A stretch of 64,000 bases of DNA. Source: Rhizobium etli 8C-3 (GTDB lineage: Bacteria; Pseudomonadota; Alphaproteobacteria; Rhizobiales; Rhizobiaceae). The stretch is taken from contig NZ_CP017244.1 of assembly GCF_001908375.1 (NCBI RefSeq), positions 62,001-126,000 on the forward strand, read 5' to 3'. The translations under genes and the position numbers were made by a program. The notes under the pieces were generated by a model that did not search any database, was not told the origin of the DNA, and saw only the letters and a list, made by a program, of their open reading frames with translations. Positions 8,488 through 17,267 of this stretch are shown here, piece after piece. Within the stretch, counting starts at the first letter, position 1. Every line of letters starts with the position of its first letter.

Positions 8488-10032
8488 TCAGACTACTGTG
8501 GCCGGCTCACCGGACATCGATCCCGCAAGGATCTCGTCGCAGATGAGATCAGCGCTCCTGGAGGCATCGATCTTGCGCCATGCAAGGTCATCAAGGCGGC
8601 GTGAGAGCTGCATCATAAGGACCTCGAGCCTCGCATCCGAGGGACCGCCTCTCCGGTCCTCCACGCGTTTCCACAATAGGCTGGGTTCAGCATCGAGCCA
8701 GAACCCGCTGAACCTTATGCTTCGCCGACGCGCGGGCGTCTCTATTGCCTGGCGATGGTCGGCATCGTCGAAGACGGCATCGGCCACGACGGATCCGCCG
8801 TCGGAAAGAATGGCGTCCGCCCTCAGGACCATTTCCGTATATACGCGCTTGGACACCTCCCGGCGGTAGGCCGCCTTCGGAAGGCGCGTTTCTGCAGGAA
8901 CGCCGTGCATGGCTTTGCGCAGGCGATCGCTTTCGATAATGCGCGCGCCAGGCGCCGCGCCGATGTGGGGAGCAAGGCGTTCCGCCACCGTTGTCTTGCC
9001 AGAGCCACTCAATCCGCCGATTGCGATCAGCCGTGGAGGCTGTGCTTCAAGCAGCTCCTTCGCCAACTCGAAATAGGATTGCGCTTCGGCGCGCAGCACG
9101 TCGATATTTGCCTTTGCAGTTTCCGCCTGCGTTGCCGTCACGTGAGCTCTGACGGCAGCGCGGACCGCAAGGAAGAAAGGCAAAAGCGTAAAGCCATCCT
9201 CATTGTCGGACTCGTCGAAATAGCGGTTGGCAACCAGATTGGCATGATGACGATGGCCCCGGTGCCAAAGGTCCATGAGCAGAAAGGCAAGGTCGTAAAG
9301 GACGTCGACGGTGGCGATTGCATCATTGAATTCGATGCAATCGAACAGGCGCGGCTCGCCGTCGAGAAGGCAAATATTGCGCAGATGCAGATCGCCATGG
9401 CATCGCCTTATCCGTCCGGTCGCACCTCGCGTTCGCAATCGATCCGCATGCCGCTCAAGTGCGCTTCGAAAAAGCCGGTCAAGCTCGACCACCTCGTGTT
9501 CGGTAAACAGCGTGCTGGTCGCAAACCCCGCCCTGTTGACGGCGAGGACCGCCTCCATCTCGACCACACCATCCATGCTTTGCCTGACAATCGCATCTTG
9601 ATGGTAACGAACGATCATTCGCGCTGTCGACGTCATCAGATCGCCGGTCAGCTTGTCGGCAGCCGCAAGCCTGTCAAATAGGAGATCCTGGTCAAAGCGG
9701 ATCATTTCGACGACGGCGTCAATGCACGTGCCGTCTTTTGCGAAACAGACGGCCCCGTTTTTGTCCCTTGAGAGGTTCTTGACGCCGAGATAGAGGCCGG
9801 GCGCCGTCAATCTGTTCAGCTCCACCTCCTTATGACAGGCATTCAAACGCAGGGCTGCGGTCGAGAAATCGACATAAGGAAGTTTCACCGCCTTCTTCAT
9901 TTTGTAGGCGCGCGGACCTGCCAGAAAAATCCGCGAGATATGCGTCTCGATGACCTCAACGGGCACGTCGAGGCCGTACGATTTCGGGTCGCTTAGGAAG
10001 GCGATTGCCTCCCGCTGATCGTCGAGACCCAT
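8488..10032 (-). CDS. aminoglycoside-phosphotransferase-like / P-loop kinase fusion
   Basis: 514 residues. The N-terminal two thirds (about 1-320) resembles APH-type kinases, with a catalytic CHGDLHLRNICLL loop and a following LFDCIEFND metal-binding motif. The C-terminal part (about 335-505) is an AAA/zeta-type P-loop kinase with Walker A GLSGSGKTT. This two-domain arrangement is known in proteobacteria; its substrate is not established to my knowledge, and drug resistance should not be assumed. Start 10032 is set by GGAG 7 nt upstream; longer frames lack a ribosome site. A perfect FixK/FNR box is 121-134 nt upstream. Confidence 0.88.
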   Translation of the reverse strand: MGLDDQREAIAFLSDPKSYGLDVPVEVIETHISRIFLAGPRAYKMKKAVKLPYVDFSTAALRLNACHKEVELNRLTAPGLYLGVKNLSRDKNGAVCFAKDGTCIDAVVEMIRFDQDLLFDRLAAADKLTGDLMTSTARMIVRYHQDAIVRQSMDGVVEMEAVLAVNRAGFATSTLFTEHEVVELDRLFRSALERHADRLRTRGATGRIRRCHGDLHLRNICLLDGEPRLFDCIEFNDAIATVDVLYDLAFLLMDLWHRGHRHHANLVANRYFDESDNEDGFTLLPFFLAVRAAVRAHVTATQAETAKANIDVLRAEAQSYFELAKELLEAQPPRLIAIGGLSGSGKTTVAERLAPHIGAAPGARIIESDRLRKAMHGVPAETRLPKAAYRREVSKRVYTEMVLRADAILSDGGSVVADAVFDDADHRQAIETPARRRSIRFSGFWLDAEPSLLWKRVEDRRGGPSDARLEVLMMQLSRRLDDLAWRKIDASRSADLICDEILAGSMSGEPATVV

Positions 10033-10152
10033 TGCTATCTCCGTTTCTTGGCCGTTCATCCAGGTTGCGCAGCCGGTTGACAGTCGCGAAGAGTTCCGGG
10101 CACTTGATGAAGTGCGCAAAAGAATATCAAAGCAGGCCCGGATCTACCCGCA

Positions 10153-10166
10153 TTGATGAAGATCAA
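10153..10166. promoter_or_regulatory. FixK/FNR-type box (perfect)
   Basis: TTGATGAAGATCAA, 10 of 10. It lies between the minus-strand P-type ATPase (ending at 10190) and the minus-strand phosphotransferase fusion (starting at 10032), so it most likely drives the latter with a leader of about 85 nt. Confidence 0.8.
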
Positions 10167-10189
10167 CGCTGCCATCGCCCGTTGTCCCG

Positions 10190-12856
10190 TCAGGGCTGCT
10201 CGTTCAGCTTCACCTTGAGATGGGAACCGATGGCCGGTCGTCGAGTGCCCGACGCAAGCCAGAGCTGCCCTGCAATAAGCGGCAGCAGGCTGCAGCCGAG
10301 GGCAAGCGCCCAACCATTCATTCCTATCGACGCAATTTCCAGCATTTCCGACAGTAACGGCACGTTGATCCCCGCAAGCAACAGCACAAGGCAAAGTGCG
10401 GTGGCATACCAGACAAAGCGGTTTTGGATTACCGAATTATACCAAAGACCAGTTCCGCTCTCACGCATGTTGAACGTGTGCCACAGCTGGGCAAGCGCGA
10501 TGGTGACGAAGGAAACCGTCGTTGCCTGTTCGGCTGCCAGGCCAAGAATGTGTATCGAAGAAATCAATGCCAAAAGCGTGGCGCCTGAAATTGCCGCTCC
10601 ATAGACTGCGACAGAGAGCCATTGCGCCTTCGTGAGGATCGCTTCGTTCGGTTGGCGCGGGGGTCGGTCGAGTACGTCGCCTTCGCCTTCGCCGGCTGCA
10701 AGCGCAAAGGCCGGAAAGACATCCGTGACAAAGTTCAGGAATAGAATTTGTAGCGGCAGCAGCGCCAGTGGAAGTCCCGTGAAGACGGCAATACCGACAA
10801 CGAGCACTTCTGCCAGATTGCACGAGAGCAGGTATGCGGAGAACCTGCGGATATTGGCGAAGATGACCCGTCCCTCGCGAACGGCATGCACGATGGTTGA
10901 AAAGGCGTCGTCGAGCAAGACCATGTCCGCAGCCTCTCGGGCCACATCTGTTCCACGTTGGCCCATGGCGACGCCGATATCCGCCTTGCTGAGAGCCGGC
11001 GCATCATTGACCCCGTCTCCCGTCATGGCGACCACTTCGCCTTCGCGCTGAAAGGCATTTATCAGAACGATCTCCTGACGCTCGGCCGCCGAGGCGTTAA
11101 GCAGCCGGGACAGTTCTGCTCCGGTCATCACCAGTGCTCCCGGCTCGGTCAGGCCAATCGCTTGCGAAATCCCAAGCGCGGTACTCGGGTGATCGCCGGT
11201 TGCCATGACGACGCGGATGCCTGCCCTTCGCAAAGCGGCGATCGTTTCCGGTATGTCGCCTCGCGGCGGGTCGCGAAAAGCAACGAGGCCGTAGAAGACC
11301 AATCCATCCGGAACCGGCTGATCCTTTATCGCACGCGGATGAACAGCAACCGCCAGGACCCTGAGCCCCCTTGCAGCAAGTTCTTCACCGCGACGCAGCC
11401 ATGTCGTCCGTTCGGCCTCGTCAAATGGCTCCATCTTGATGCCGATCCGGTCTGCCGCCGCCAGCACTTCTTCGGGAGCACCTTTTACGGCAGCAAAATG
11501 ATGATCGCCGGTCCTGTGTATGGTTGCCATGCGCCTGGTAGCGGTATCGAAGGGATGCTCGGCCACTTCGGGAAACGTCGCAATCTCTTGCTTGCGATCG
11601 AGCCCTGCGAAACTTCCCGCGCGAAGGAGGGCGATCTCCATCGGATCACCGGTCCCGGAATAGGCACGGCGGTCGTATTCGGCGTTTGAACACAAAACGC
11701 CGATCAGCAGTGCCTGCATGAGCTCCGGATCGGCAGAGGGATCGACGATGGCGCCTCCCTTCACGATGGAGGCCAGACCATGGGCAATGGAAAAATCACC
11801 CGAAGGTGTCAGAATTTGCTCAACCTCCATGCGATTTTCAGTCAGTGTGCCGGTCTTGTCGGTCATGATGACGGTCGTCGAACCGAGCGTCTCTACGGCT
11901 GCCAGGTTTTCGACCAGTGCGTTGTGCCGTGCCATGCGCAGCATGCCGCGTGCCAATGTCAGCGTCGCCACGATGGGCAGACCCTCGGGGATGGCGGCTA
12001 CGGCAAGCGCAATCGCCGTTTCAACCATCAAGAAGACCGGTCTTCCCGCAGAGAGCCCGGCTGCGGAAATAGCCGCGGCAAGTACCAGCGTAATCCATAT
12101 GAGTTGCCGCGACAGAAACGAAAGCTGGCGCTCAAGAGGAGAGCCTCCGCCGCTGGCCTCGTCGACCAGCTGTGTGATGCGGCCAAGTTCCGTGGCGAGA
12201 CCGGTACCCGTCACGATACCCTCGCCACCTCCGCTGACGATATGTGTGCCTTTAAAGAGAACGGCGCTGCGCTCGTGCAAACCTGCAAGGGTTAAGTTCG
12301 GTTCGATCCCCTTGCCGACAGGCACGGATTCACCGGTCAAAGCCGACTCGTCGATTCTCAAGGTGGCGGAACTCGCGCACCGCATGTCGGCTGCGACGAC
12401 GTCGCCTGCATCAAGAAGGACCATGTCTCCCGGAACCAGTTTCTCCGCCGCGATCTGCTGCACATGTCCTGATCGACGCACCCGCGCGCTGCGTTTTCCA
12501 AGTCGCCTTAGAGCCTCCAGCGAGCGCACCGCCCTGCGCTCTGTGAAATAGCCGATCGCCGAATTGATAAACAGCACTGCAGCTATGGCCACAGCTTGCT
12601 GATACTCGCCGAATGCAAGCGAAAGTGCAGTCGCACCGGCGAGCAACAGCATGACCGGGCTGGCGAATTGGCGCAGCAGCAGGCGAACATCCGACAGGCG
12701 CTTTTTCGTCGTGAGGGCATTCGCACCGAATTGCCGCAGTCGAAGCTCGGCCTCCTGATCGTCAAGTCCGCGGGCCGGATCAACGCCGAGCGCAGCAGCG
12801 ACATCCGGGACAGTCATTGAATGAGCGTTGCGGATGGTCGATGCGGCCGGTTCCAA
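10190..12856 (-). CDS. P-type cation-transporting ATPase
   Basis: 888 residues, full length for a P2-type (Ca2+/Mg2+-like) pump. Visible parts: actuator motif ALTGESVPV, ion-site helix with PEGLPIVATLT, phosphorylation Asp333 in DKTGTLTEN, KGAPEEVL in the nucleotide domain, hinge MTGDGVNDAPALSKADIG, and about ten membrane helices. No N-terminal heavy-metal domain or CPC motif, so not a copper-type pump. The start is a TTG at 12856: GGGAG lies 7 nt upstream, whereas the first ATG (12817) has no ribosome site. A perfect FixK/FNR box is 130 nt upstream. Ion specificity is not proved. Confidence 0.93.
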   Translation of the reverse strand: MEPAASTIRNAHSMTVPDVAAALGVDPARGLDDQEAELRLRQFGANALTTKKRLSDVRLLLRQFASPVMLLLAGATALSLAFGEYQQAVAIAAVLFINSAIGYFTERRAVRSLEALRRLGKRSARVRRSGHVQQIAAEKLVPGDMVLLDAGDVVAADMRCASSATLRIDESALTGESVPVGKGIEPNLTLAGLHERSAVLFKGTHIVSGGGEGIVTGTGLATELGRITQLVDEASGGGSPLERQLSFLSRQLIWITLVLAAAISAAGLSAGRPVFLMVETAIALAVAAIPEGLPIVATLTLARGMLRMARHNALVENLAAVETLGSTTVIMTDKTGTLTENRMEVEQILTPSGDFSIAHGLASIVKGGAIVDPSADPELMQALLIGVLCSNAEYDRRAYSGTGDPMEIALLRAGSFAGLDRKQEIATFPEVAEHPFDTATRRMATIHRTGDHHFAAVKGAPEEVLAAADRIGIKMEPFDEAERTTWLRRGEELAARGLRVLAVAVHPRAIKDQPVPDGLVFYGLVAFRDPPRGDIPETIAALRRAGIRVVMATGDHPSTALGISQAIGLTEPGALVMTGAELSRLLNASAAERQEIVLINAFQREGEVVAMTGDGVNDAPALSKADIGVAMGQRGTDVAREAADMVLLDDAFSTIVHAVREGRVIFANIRRFSAYLLSCNLAEVLVVGIAVFTGLPLALLPLQILFLNFVTDVFPAFALAAGEGEGDVLDRPPRQPNEAILTKAQWLSVAVYGAAISGATLLALISSIHILGLAAEQATTVSFVTIALAQLWHTFNMRESGTGLWYNSVIQNRFVWYATALCLVLLLAGINVPLLSEMLEIASIGMNGWALALGCSLLPLIAGQLWLASGTRRPAIGSHLKVKLNEQP

Positions 12857-12985
12857 ATCAGTTCTCCCTGGAGTGTCTCTTGGTCGCTCTCGTCATGTCC
12901 GGTGCGGCAAGGACGACGGTGCTGGTCGTCCGGATGATCCTCGCGGCGCTTGACGCAAATATTCATCCCTCGCGCATTTCACGCT

Positions 12986-12999
12986 TTGATGAAGATCAA
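12986..12999. promoter_or_regulatory. FixK/FNR-type box (perfect)
   Basis: TTGATGAAGATCAA, identical over all 14 bases to the box at 10153. Its centre is 136.5 nt upstream of the TTG start of the cation ATPase. Confidence 0.8.
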
Positions 13000-13026
13000 G
13001 GTTCTTCGAGCCCTCCTGAGTTTGCT

Positions 13027-14010
13027 TCAGAAAACGATGACCGCCGCGCCGCTGAACCGGCCGGCGCGAAGATCTGAAAGAGCGAGGTTTGCCCGCTCGA
13101 GGGGATACGAGACCGTATGTGTGCGCACAGCCGCCTGCCGGGCGATCGGAAAGAATTCCGCGGCGTCGTCACGGGTCAGATTTGCAACCGAAACAAGCTC
13201 CCGCTCTCCCCAAACAACGGCATAGGGCATGGCCGGGATGTCGCTCATGTGAATGCCGCCGCAAACGACACGGCCGCCCTTTCGGACCGCCTTGAGGGCG
13301 GCCGGCACGAGGCTGCCGACCGGCGCAAAGATAATTGCCGCGTCCAGCAGCACCGGAGGCCTGTCGTCTGAACCTCCCGCCCACACGGCGCCCAGACTGA
13401 TTGCAAAACGCTGCGCCTCATCGTCGCCATGACGCGTAAAGGCGAAGACCTCACGACCTTGCCATACGCATATTTGGGCAATGATATGGGCTGCCGCCCC
13501 GAAGCCGTAAAGCCCGATCCTTCTGCCGTCACCGGCCTTCTTCAGGCAGCGCCAGCCGATAAGTCCGGCGCAGAGCAAAGGCGCAAGCGAAACCGGATCC
13601 CCTTTCGGATCAAGCTCAAAGGCATAGGACGCATCGGCCACGACATCGGTGGCAAAGCCGCCATCGCGCGTATAGCCGGTAAACTGCGGCCGGTCGCAAA
13701 GGTTTTCAGCCGCCGACCGGCAATAGGGGCACACTCCGCAGCTGTGGCCGAGCCATGGCACACCGACACGGCTTCCTACTCTCGTGGCCGCCACCCCGTC
13801 ACCGACGGCATCGACGATCCCGACGATCTCGTGGCCCGGCACGAGCGGCAGCTTCGGGTCGGCGAGGTCGCCATCGATGACATGCAGGTCCGTGCGACAA
13901 ACGGCGCAGGCCTCCACCTTCAGCCTGAGTTCGCCCCGCCCCGGCACCGGATCTGGCCGCTCGACGAGAACGAGAGGCTCCCCAATAGCCTGAAGCATCA
14001 TCGCTTTCAT
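13027..14010 (-). CDS. zinc-dependent alcohol dehydrogenase
   Basis: 327-residue MDR-family enzyme. The N-terminal GroES-like domain carries the catalytic zinc Cys (ACAVCRTDLHV) and PGHEIVG; the structural zinc lobe is CGVCPYCRSAAENLC. The Rossmann part has GLYGFGAAAH instead of the commoner GxGxxG, and HISMSDIP-type C-terminal residues. The start at 14010 has AGGAGGG 7 nt upstream; the longer frame has none. It oxidises alcohols or reduces aldehydes with NAD(P); the substrate is unknown. It lies inside the FixK/FNR-box block but I find no good box in front of it. Confidence 0.9.
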   Translation of the reverse strand: MKAMMLQAIGEPLVLVERPDPVPGRGELRLKVEACAVCRTDLHVIDGDLADPKLPLVPGHEIVGIVDAVGDGVAATRVGSRVGVPWLGHSCGVCPYCRSAAENLCDRPQFTGYTRDGGFATDVVADASYAFELDPKGDPVSLAPLLCAGLIGWRCLKKAGDGRRIGLYGFGAAAHIIAQICVWQGREVFAFTRHGDDEAQRFAISLGAVWAGGSDDRPPVLLDAAIIFAPVGSLVPAALKAVRKGGRVVCGGIHMSDIPAMPYAVVWGERELVSVANLTRDDAAEFFPIARQAAVRTHTVSYPLERANLALSDLRAGRFSGAAVIVF

Positions 14011-14454
14011 GAAACTGCCCTCCTGGATATGTATCCCCGACCCTGCAGAGGCATTCTCCGAACCCTTCCACAAAGCGTCACCCGGGGTTTGGCCTCTTGA
14101 CGGGTCGCGAGTGGGTGGATGCTTCGGCACGCATTCACAATAAATCCGATCGCCTTCTCACCTGAATCAAAGTTGCGCGATGGCCGTTGGTGTTCACGGT
14201 TGTCGAAGACATCACTTCGTAAGCAAGCCGCAGCTCCGACCTATCAATAAGCGACGCTTGCGGTTATGGCCCGGCCAATGATGATAGCGAGCGGTCCAGG
14301 CCGTCCTGTTTCGGGTCAGGCCTCAGTCTCGATCTTCACCAGCCAAGTGCTCTCGGCCGCCGTCATTGCAGCAGCGACACTGCCTTGGCCGCATCACAGA
14401 CAAGCACCAGCTCTTCAATCCAAATTTGATCGCCCTCCAGGGTTCAAGGCTCTT
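14011..14454. other. 444-bp intergenic stretch
   Basis: No gene recognised. A lone ATCAA half-site (14166-14170) exists but no full FixK/FNR dyad. The last bases next to 14455 hold the out-of-frame end of the neighbouring Usp gene. Confidence 0.5.
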
Positions 14455-14480
14455 TCAGTGCGCCATCAGTACGGGCAGTG

Positions 14481-15281
14481 TCAGTTGATCGATATTGACT
14501 TCGTCACGCCGCCGAAGATGCGCTCGCGCAACCGCGAATGGCCGTAGGCGCCCATGACGATCAGATCCGCGCCAATCTCTGTCGCGTGTCGAACCAGGAC
14601 GTCTGCGATCGGTTGGCGGCAACTGGCAATCCGGTCGACCACGACATTGATCCCGTGGTGGGCAAGATAGTTGGCCATACCGGTGCCCGGTTCGTCTCCG
14701 CTCTCGAACCTTGAATGCGGCCCGTCTACAAGCACGACATGGACTTCATTTGCGGCAACAAGGGCGTCATAGGCCGCGCGTACAGCACGCCCTGCGCGCA
14801 GACCGCCATCCCAGGCGAGCAGAACCTTTTTCGGGCGTAACGTCGCGGGACGATGAGGCAGAAGCATTACCGGTTGTCCGGCATCAAACAGAACGCCGCT
14901 GATAAGTCTGCGCTTCAGCTCAGGATCGAGCAAGGCGCTCGAACCGATCAGCACGAGATCAAAACACAATGCGCGCGCCGCAATGGCGGCGTCCGCCCAG
15001 GCGCGCTCGGGATAGATGCTATCGACCTCATACGATAGCCCGAGCAAGGCGCATTGCTCCTTGCAGCGCAGCACTTGCGATTCAATACGTGCCAAGTCCT
15101 GGTCGCGGTTGTCGAGCCAGGTTTCGCCGACCGGATAATCGCTGATGGTCGGCGGATCGGCAATCGCCGCAACCAGCACTGCGAGGTGATCATTTGCCTC
15201 CGCGGCCAAGTTCAAAGCGTTCTGCACATCGATCTTGGCTGCCGTTTTGGCGATCACGAGCAGGATAGATCTCGCGTCCAT
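14481..15281 (-). CDS. tandem universal stress protein with frameshifted C-terminus
   Basis: 266 residues, double Usp. The second domain has VMGAYGHSRLRERIFGGVTKS, so the nucleotide site is intact. The frame stops right after GGVTKSISIN, about ten residues short of its relatives. Reading the next frame from about 14490 gives QLTLPVLMAH and a TGA at 14455-14457, exactly the usual Usp ending. This fits a 1-nt deletion at about 14485-14492, or a sequencing error. A FixK/FNR-like box lies 64 nt upstream. The missing strand could affect folding, so activity is uncertain. Confidence 0.85.
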   Translation of the reverse strand: MDARSILLVIAKTAAKIDVQNALNLAAEANDHLAVLVAAIADPPTISDYPVGETWLDNRDQDLARIESQVLRCKEQCALLGLSYEVDSIYPERAWADAAIAARALCFDLVLIGSSALLDPELKRRLISGVLFDAGQPVMLLPHRPATLRPKKVLLAWDGGLRAGRAVRAAYDALVAANEVHVVLVDGPHSRFESGDEPGTGMANYLAHHGINVVVDRIASCRQPIADVLVRHATEIGADLIVMGAYGHSRLRERIFGGVTKSISIN

Positions 15282-15338
15282 TGAGGCATGTCTCCGCTTT
15301 CCCTGCCAGCACTCTGGCCTAGCAGAGCGGCTGCGACA

Positions 15339-15352
15339 TTGATGCTGGTCAA
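15339..15352. promoter_or_regulatory. FixK/FNR-like box (9 of 10)
   Basis: TTGATGCTGGTCAA, one mismatch. Centre 64.5 nt from the minus-strand Usp start at 15281. Confidence 0.7.
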
Positions 15353-15502
15353 AGGATCAAACAGCAGCGTGTAATTTCACAGCGGAAAGGATTGCGTGCG
15401 AGGATGGGTTACCGCATGCAACCTGCCTGTCCAGGCATTCACGATCGACGGCATCCGGATCCTGGCATCACTGACAAGCCGGGGCAGGCGGCTGTCGCCA
15501 GA

Positions 15503-15516
15503 TTGACACGGATCAA
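15503..15516. promoter_or_regulatory. FixK/FNR-like box (9 of 10)
   Basis: TTGACACGGATCAA, one mismatch. Centre 69.5 nt before the plus-strand Usp start at 15579. With the box at 15339 it gives a divergent promoter pair for two Usp genes. Confidence 0.7.
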
Positions 15517-15578
15517 AGCATCTTTCTGTCCAATGGCTATCGTCAAGCCATGCTCGCTAAGAGCGTGGAGGCACGAAT

Positions 15579-16415
15579 ATGCGCTACAAGACCATTCTCG
15601 CCGTACTCGGCGTCGATCACTTCCAAGAAGATCTCAAGAACGCGATCGCCGCCAGCCAGTCAATCGAAGCGCACCTGTCGACGGTGATCATCGCGATGGC
15701 CGCGCCGCCCCCGGGCGGCTCTTACGCCGAGGTGATCTCAACGGCATGGCTCGAAGAGCGTCAGGGCGATATCGACAAGCTTGCCAAGCAGGCCGCAACA
15801 GTCAAGGAAATGCTCAAGGCCTCCGGCCTGTCTTTTGACGTCCAGGACATCTATACCGAATTTGCCTGGGCCGACGAAGATGTAGCCGATCGCGCACTCT
15901 ATGCGGATTTGACGCTCGTCGGGCGTCAGGCGGGGCAAGACGAAGATCTTTTCAAGCGCATTCTCGACGGCGCCTTGTTCCAGTCTCCTGCGCCATTGCT
16001 TTTCAACCCCACAGATCAGGCAGCCAGCCTTACGCCACGGTCGGTCTTGATCGCCTGGAACTCTCGAATGGAAGTCGCCCGCGCTGTCCAGCAGGCATTG
16101 CCGGCCCTGCAGGCCGCAAGCGAGGTCCACGTCACTTTGATTGATCCGGTCGCAACGTCGTATGCAAGCGGCGAAGAACCCGGCGCAGACGTTGCCACAT
16201 ATCTTGCACGACATGGCGTTCCCGTCGCCGTTGATGTCCTTTCAAGCGCCGGCAAGCCCGTTGACGAGATCTTGAAACAGCATGCGGTCGATGTTGACGC
16301 CGTGCTTCTGGTGATGGGAGCCTATAGCCATTCCCGCCTTCGGGAGCGGATCTTTGGCGGGGTCACGCGGTCGATGCTTGAGACTGCCAGACTCCCCATT
16401 TTCTGCAGCCACTGA
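15579..16415 (+). CDS. tandem universal stress protein (UspA family)
   Basis: 278 residues, two Usp domains; the second has VMGAYSHSRLRERIFGGVTRS and ends normally in LPIFCSH. Start at 15579 is set by GGAGG 7 nt upstream. It is divergent from, and close in sequence to, the Usp gene at 14481-15281 (shared RERIFGGVT segment), so the two look like an old duplication. A FixK/FNR-like box lies just upstream. Usp tandem proteins bind ATP or related nucleotides; a specific role cannot be assigned. Confidence 0.92.
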   Translation: MRYKTILAVLGVDHFQEDLKNAIAASQSIEAHLSTVIIAMAAPPPGGSYAEVISTAWLEERQGDIDKLAKQAATVKEMLKASGLSFDVQDIYTEFAWADEDVADRALYADLTLVGRQAGQDEDLFKRILDGALFQSPAPLLFNPTDQAASLTPRSVLIAWNSRMEVARAVQQALPALQAASEVHVTLIDPVATSYASGEEPGADVATYLARHGVPVAVDVLSSAGKPVDEILKQHAVDVDAVLLVMGAYSHSRLRERIFGGVTRSMLETARLPIFCSH

Positions 16416-16896
16416 AGTGATCAGGGACAGGCCCGCTATTGAACGGGGGAGCACGTTTTGTTGTTCGACCCTGGATAGAGCGATGAACAAGCCGACCGCT
16501 GGCAGCCAAGCGCTCGGCTCGGGCCGCCCATATCAAATCCGATGATTGCGCATCAGGCAGCTGATCAAAGATCGACATCCGGCCATTTGCTGAACGCAAG
16601 GCTGACCGTCAGTATGCCATTGTTGAACGACGCTTCGATCTTCGCCGCAAAGCTTGCGGCAGCTGAAAGCTGCGCCGGAACGCGCCGTAGCGCCCCTCAT
16701 GCCCCCGGCTGGATCAAACTCCGTCCAAACCCGGCCGGCATTCGCCGTCGAAAAGGAAACCGAGTTGGACGCTTGATGCGTATCAATGACCGTGGCCGCC
16801 TTCGGTTGCACACTGGATTTCAAATCTCGCAAGGGCCGGGGATGTTTAATGCGATCACCCCCAGGTCTTCCACCTACGCCGATCGGGGGGTCTGTG
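16416..16896. other. 481-bp intergenic stretch
   Basis: Holds the perfect FixK/FNR box at 16773-16786 and the leader of the 61-residue gene. An open frame on the plus strand from 16542 overlaps the box and has no ribosome site or family resemblance. Nothing else seen. Confidence 0.5.
16773..16786. promoter_or_regulatory. FixK/FNR-type box (perfect)
   Basis: TTGATGCGTATCAA, 10 of 10. Centre 117.5 nt before the ATG at 16897. Confidence 0.8.
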
Positions 16897-17082
16897 ATGA
16901 CGCAGTTTAACGATAGCGGCCGCTGGCTGCGTTGGCTTTTCCTCGACCATCTCCTGCTGATCGTCGTGATCCTGATGATCGCCGCGCTGCTCAGCACCCT
17001 CTACTTCCGGTCAGTCAATCAGGAAAGACTGCCGGACTATGAACTGCAGCGCTCGCTGTCTGCGGACTTCCATGAGGACTGA
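16897..17082 (+). CDS. 61-residue single-pass membrane peptide
   Basis: A short charged/aromatic N-terminus (RWLRWLFLDH) is followed by one hydrophobic helix (about residues 18-34) and an acidic hydrophilic tail ending in DFHED. The ATG at 16897 has a G-run (16885-16890) about 6 nt upstream; the frame continues upstream to 16786 but would start inside the FixK/FNR box. No family recognised. Size and topology resemble small accessory subunits of membrane complexes, but no partner gene is nearby. The promoter box makes real expression plausible. Confidence 0.65.
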   Translation: MTQFNDSGRWLRWLFLDHLLLIVVILMIAALLSTLYFRSVNQERLPDYELQRSLSADFHED

Positions 17083-17267
17083 TCGGCGACTGCAACAGCC
17101 TTAAGACGTTGCCTAAATCGCAATAGGCTCTCCCCATTACGCCATCACCTGAAACGATCGACGTCGATCGATCGAGTTGTCGGAAGGCAGAGCGCCGCTA
17201 GGACAGAAAGCCGTCGCGGAAGAGAAGCTGATATCACTTCTTGCTGATGGCGCATTATCGTTGCGAC

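Noticed and set aside
8755..9681. 308-codon open frame on the plus strand
   Set aside because: Antisense to the phosphotransferase/P-loop fusion, which has clear motifs.
14157..14170. possible FixK/FNR box before the alcohol dehydrogenase
   Set aside because: Only the ATCAA half is good; the left half matches poorly and it lies about 150 nt from the start.
16542..16910. 122-codon open frame upstream of the small membrane peptide
   Set aside because: It runs across the perfect FixK/FNR box and has no ribosome site or family resemblance.
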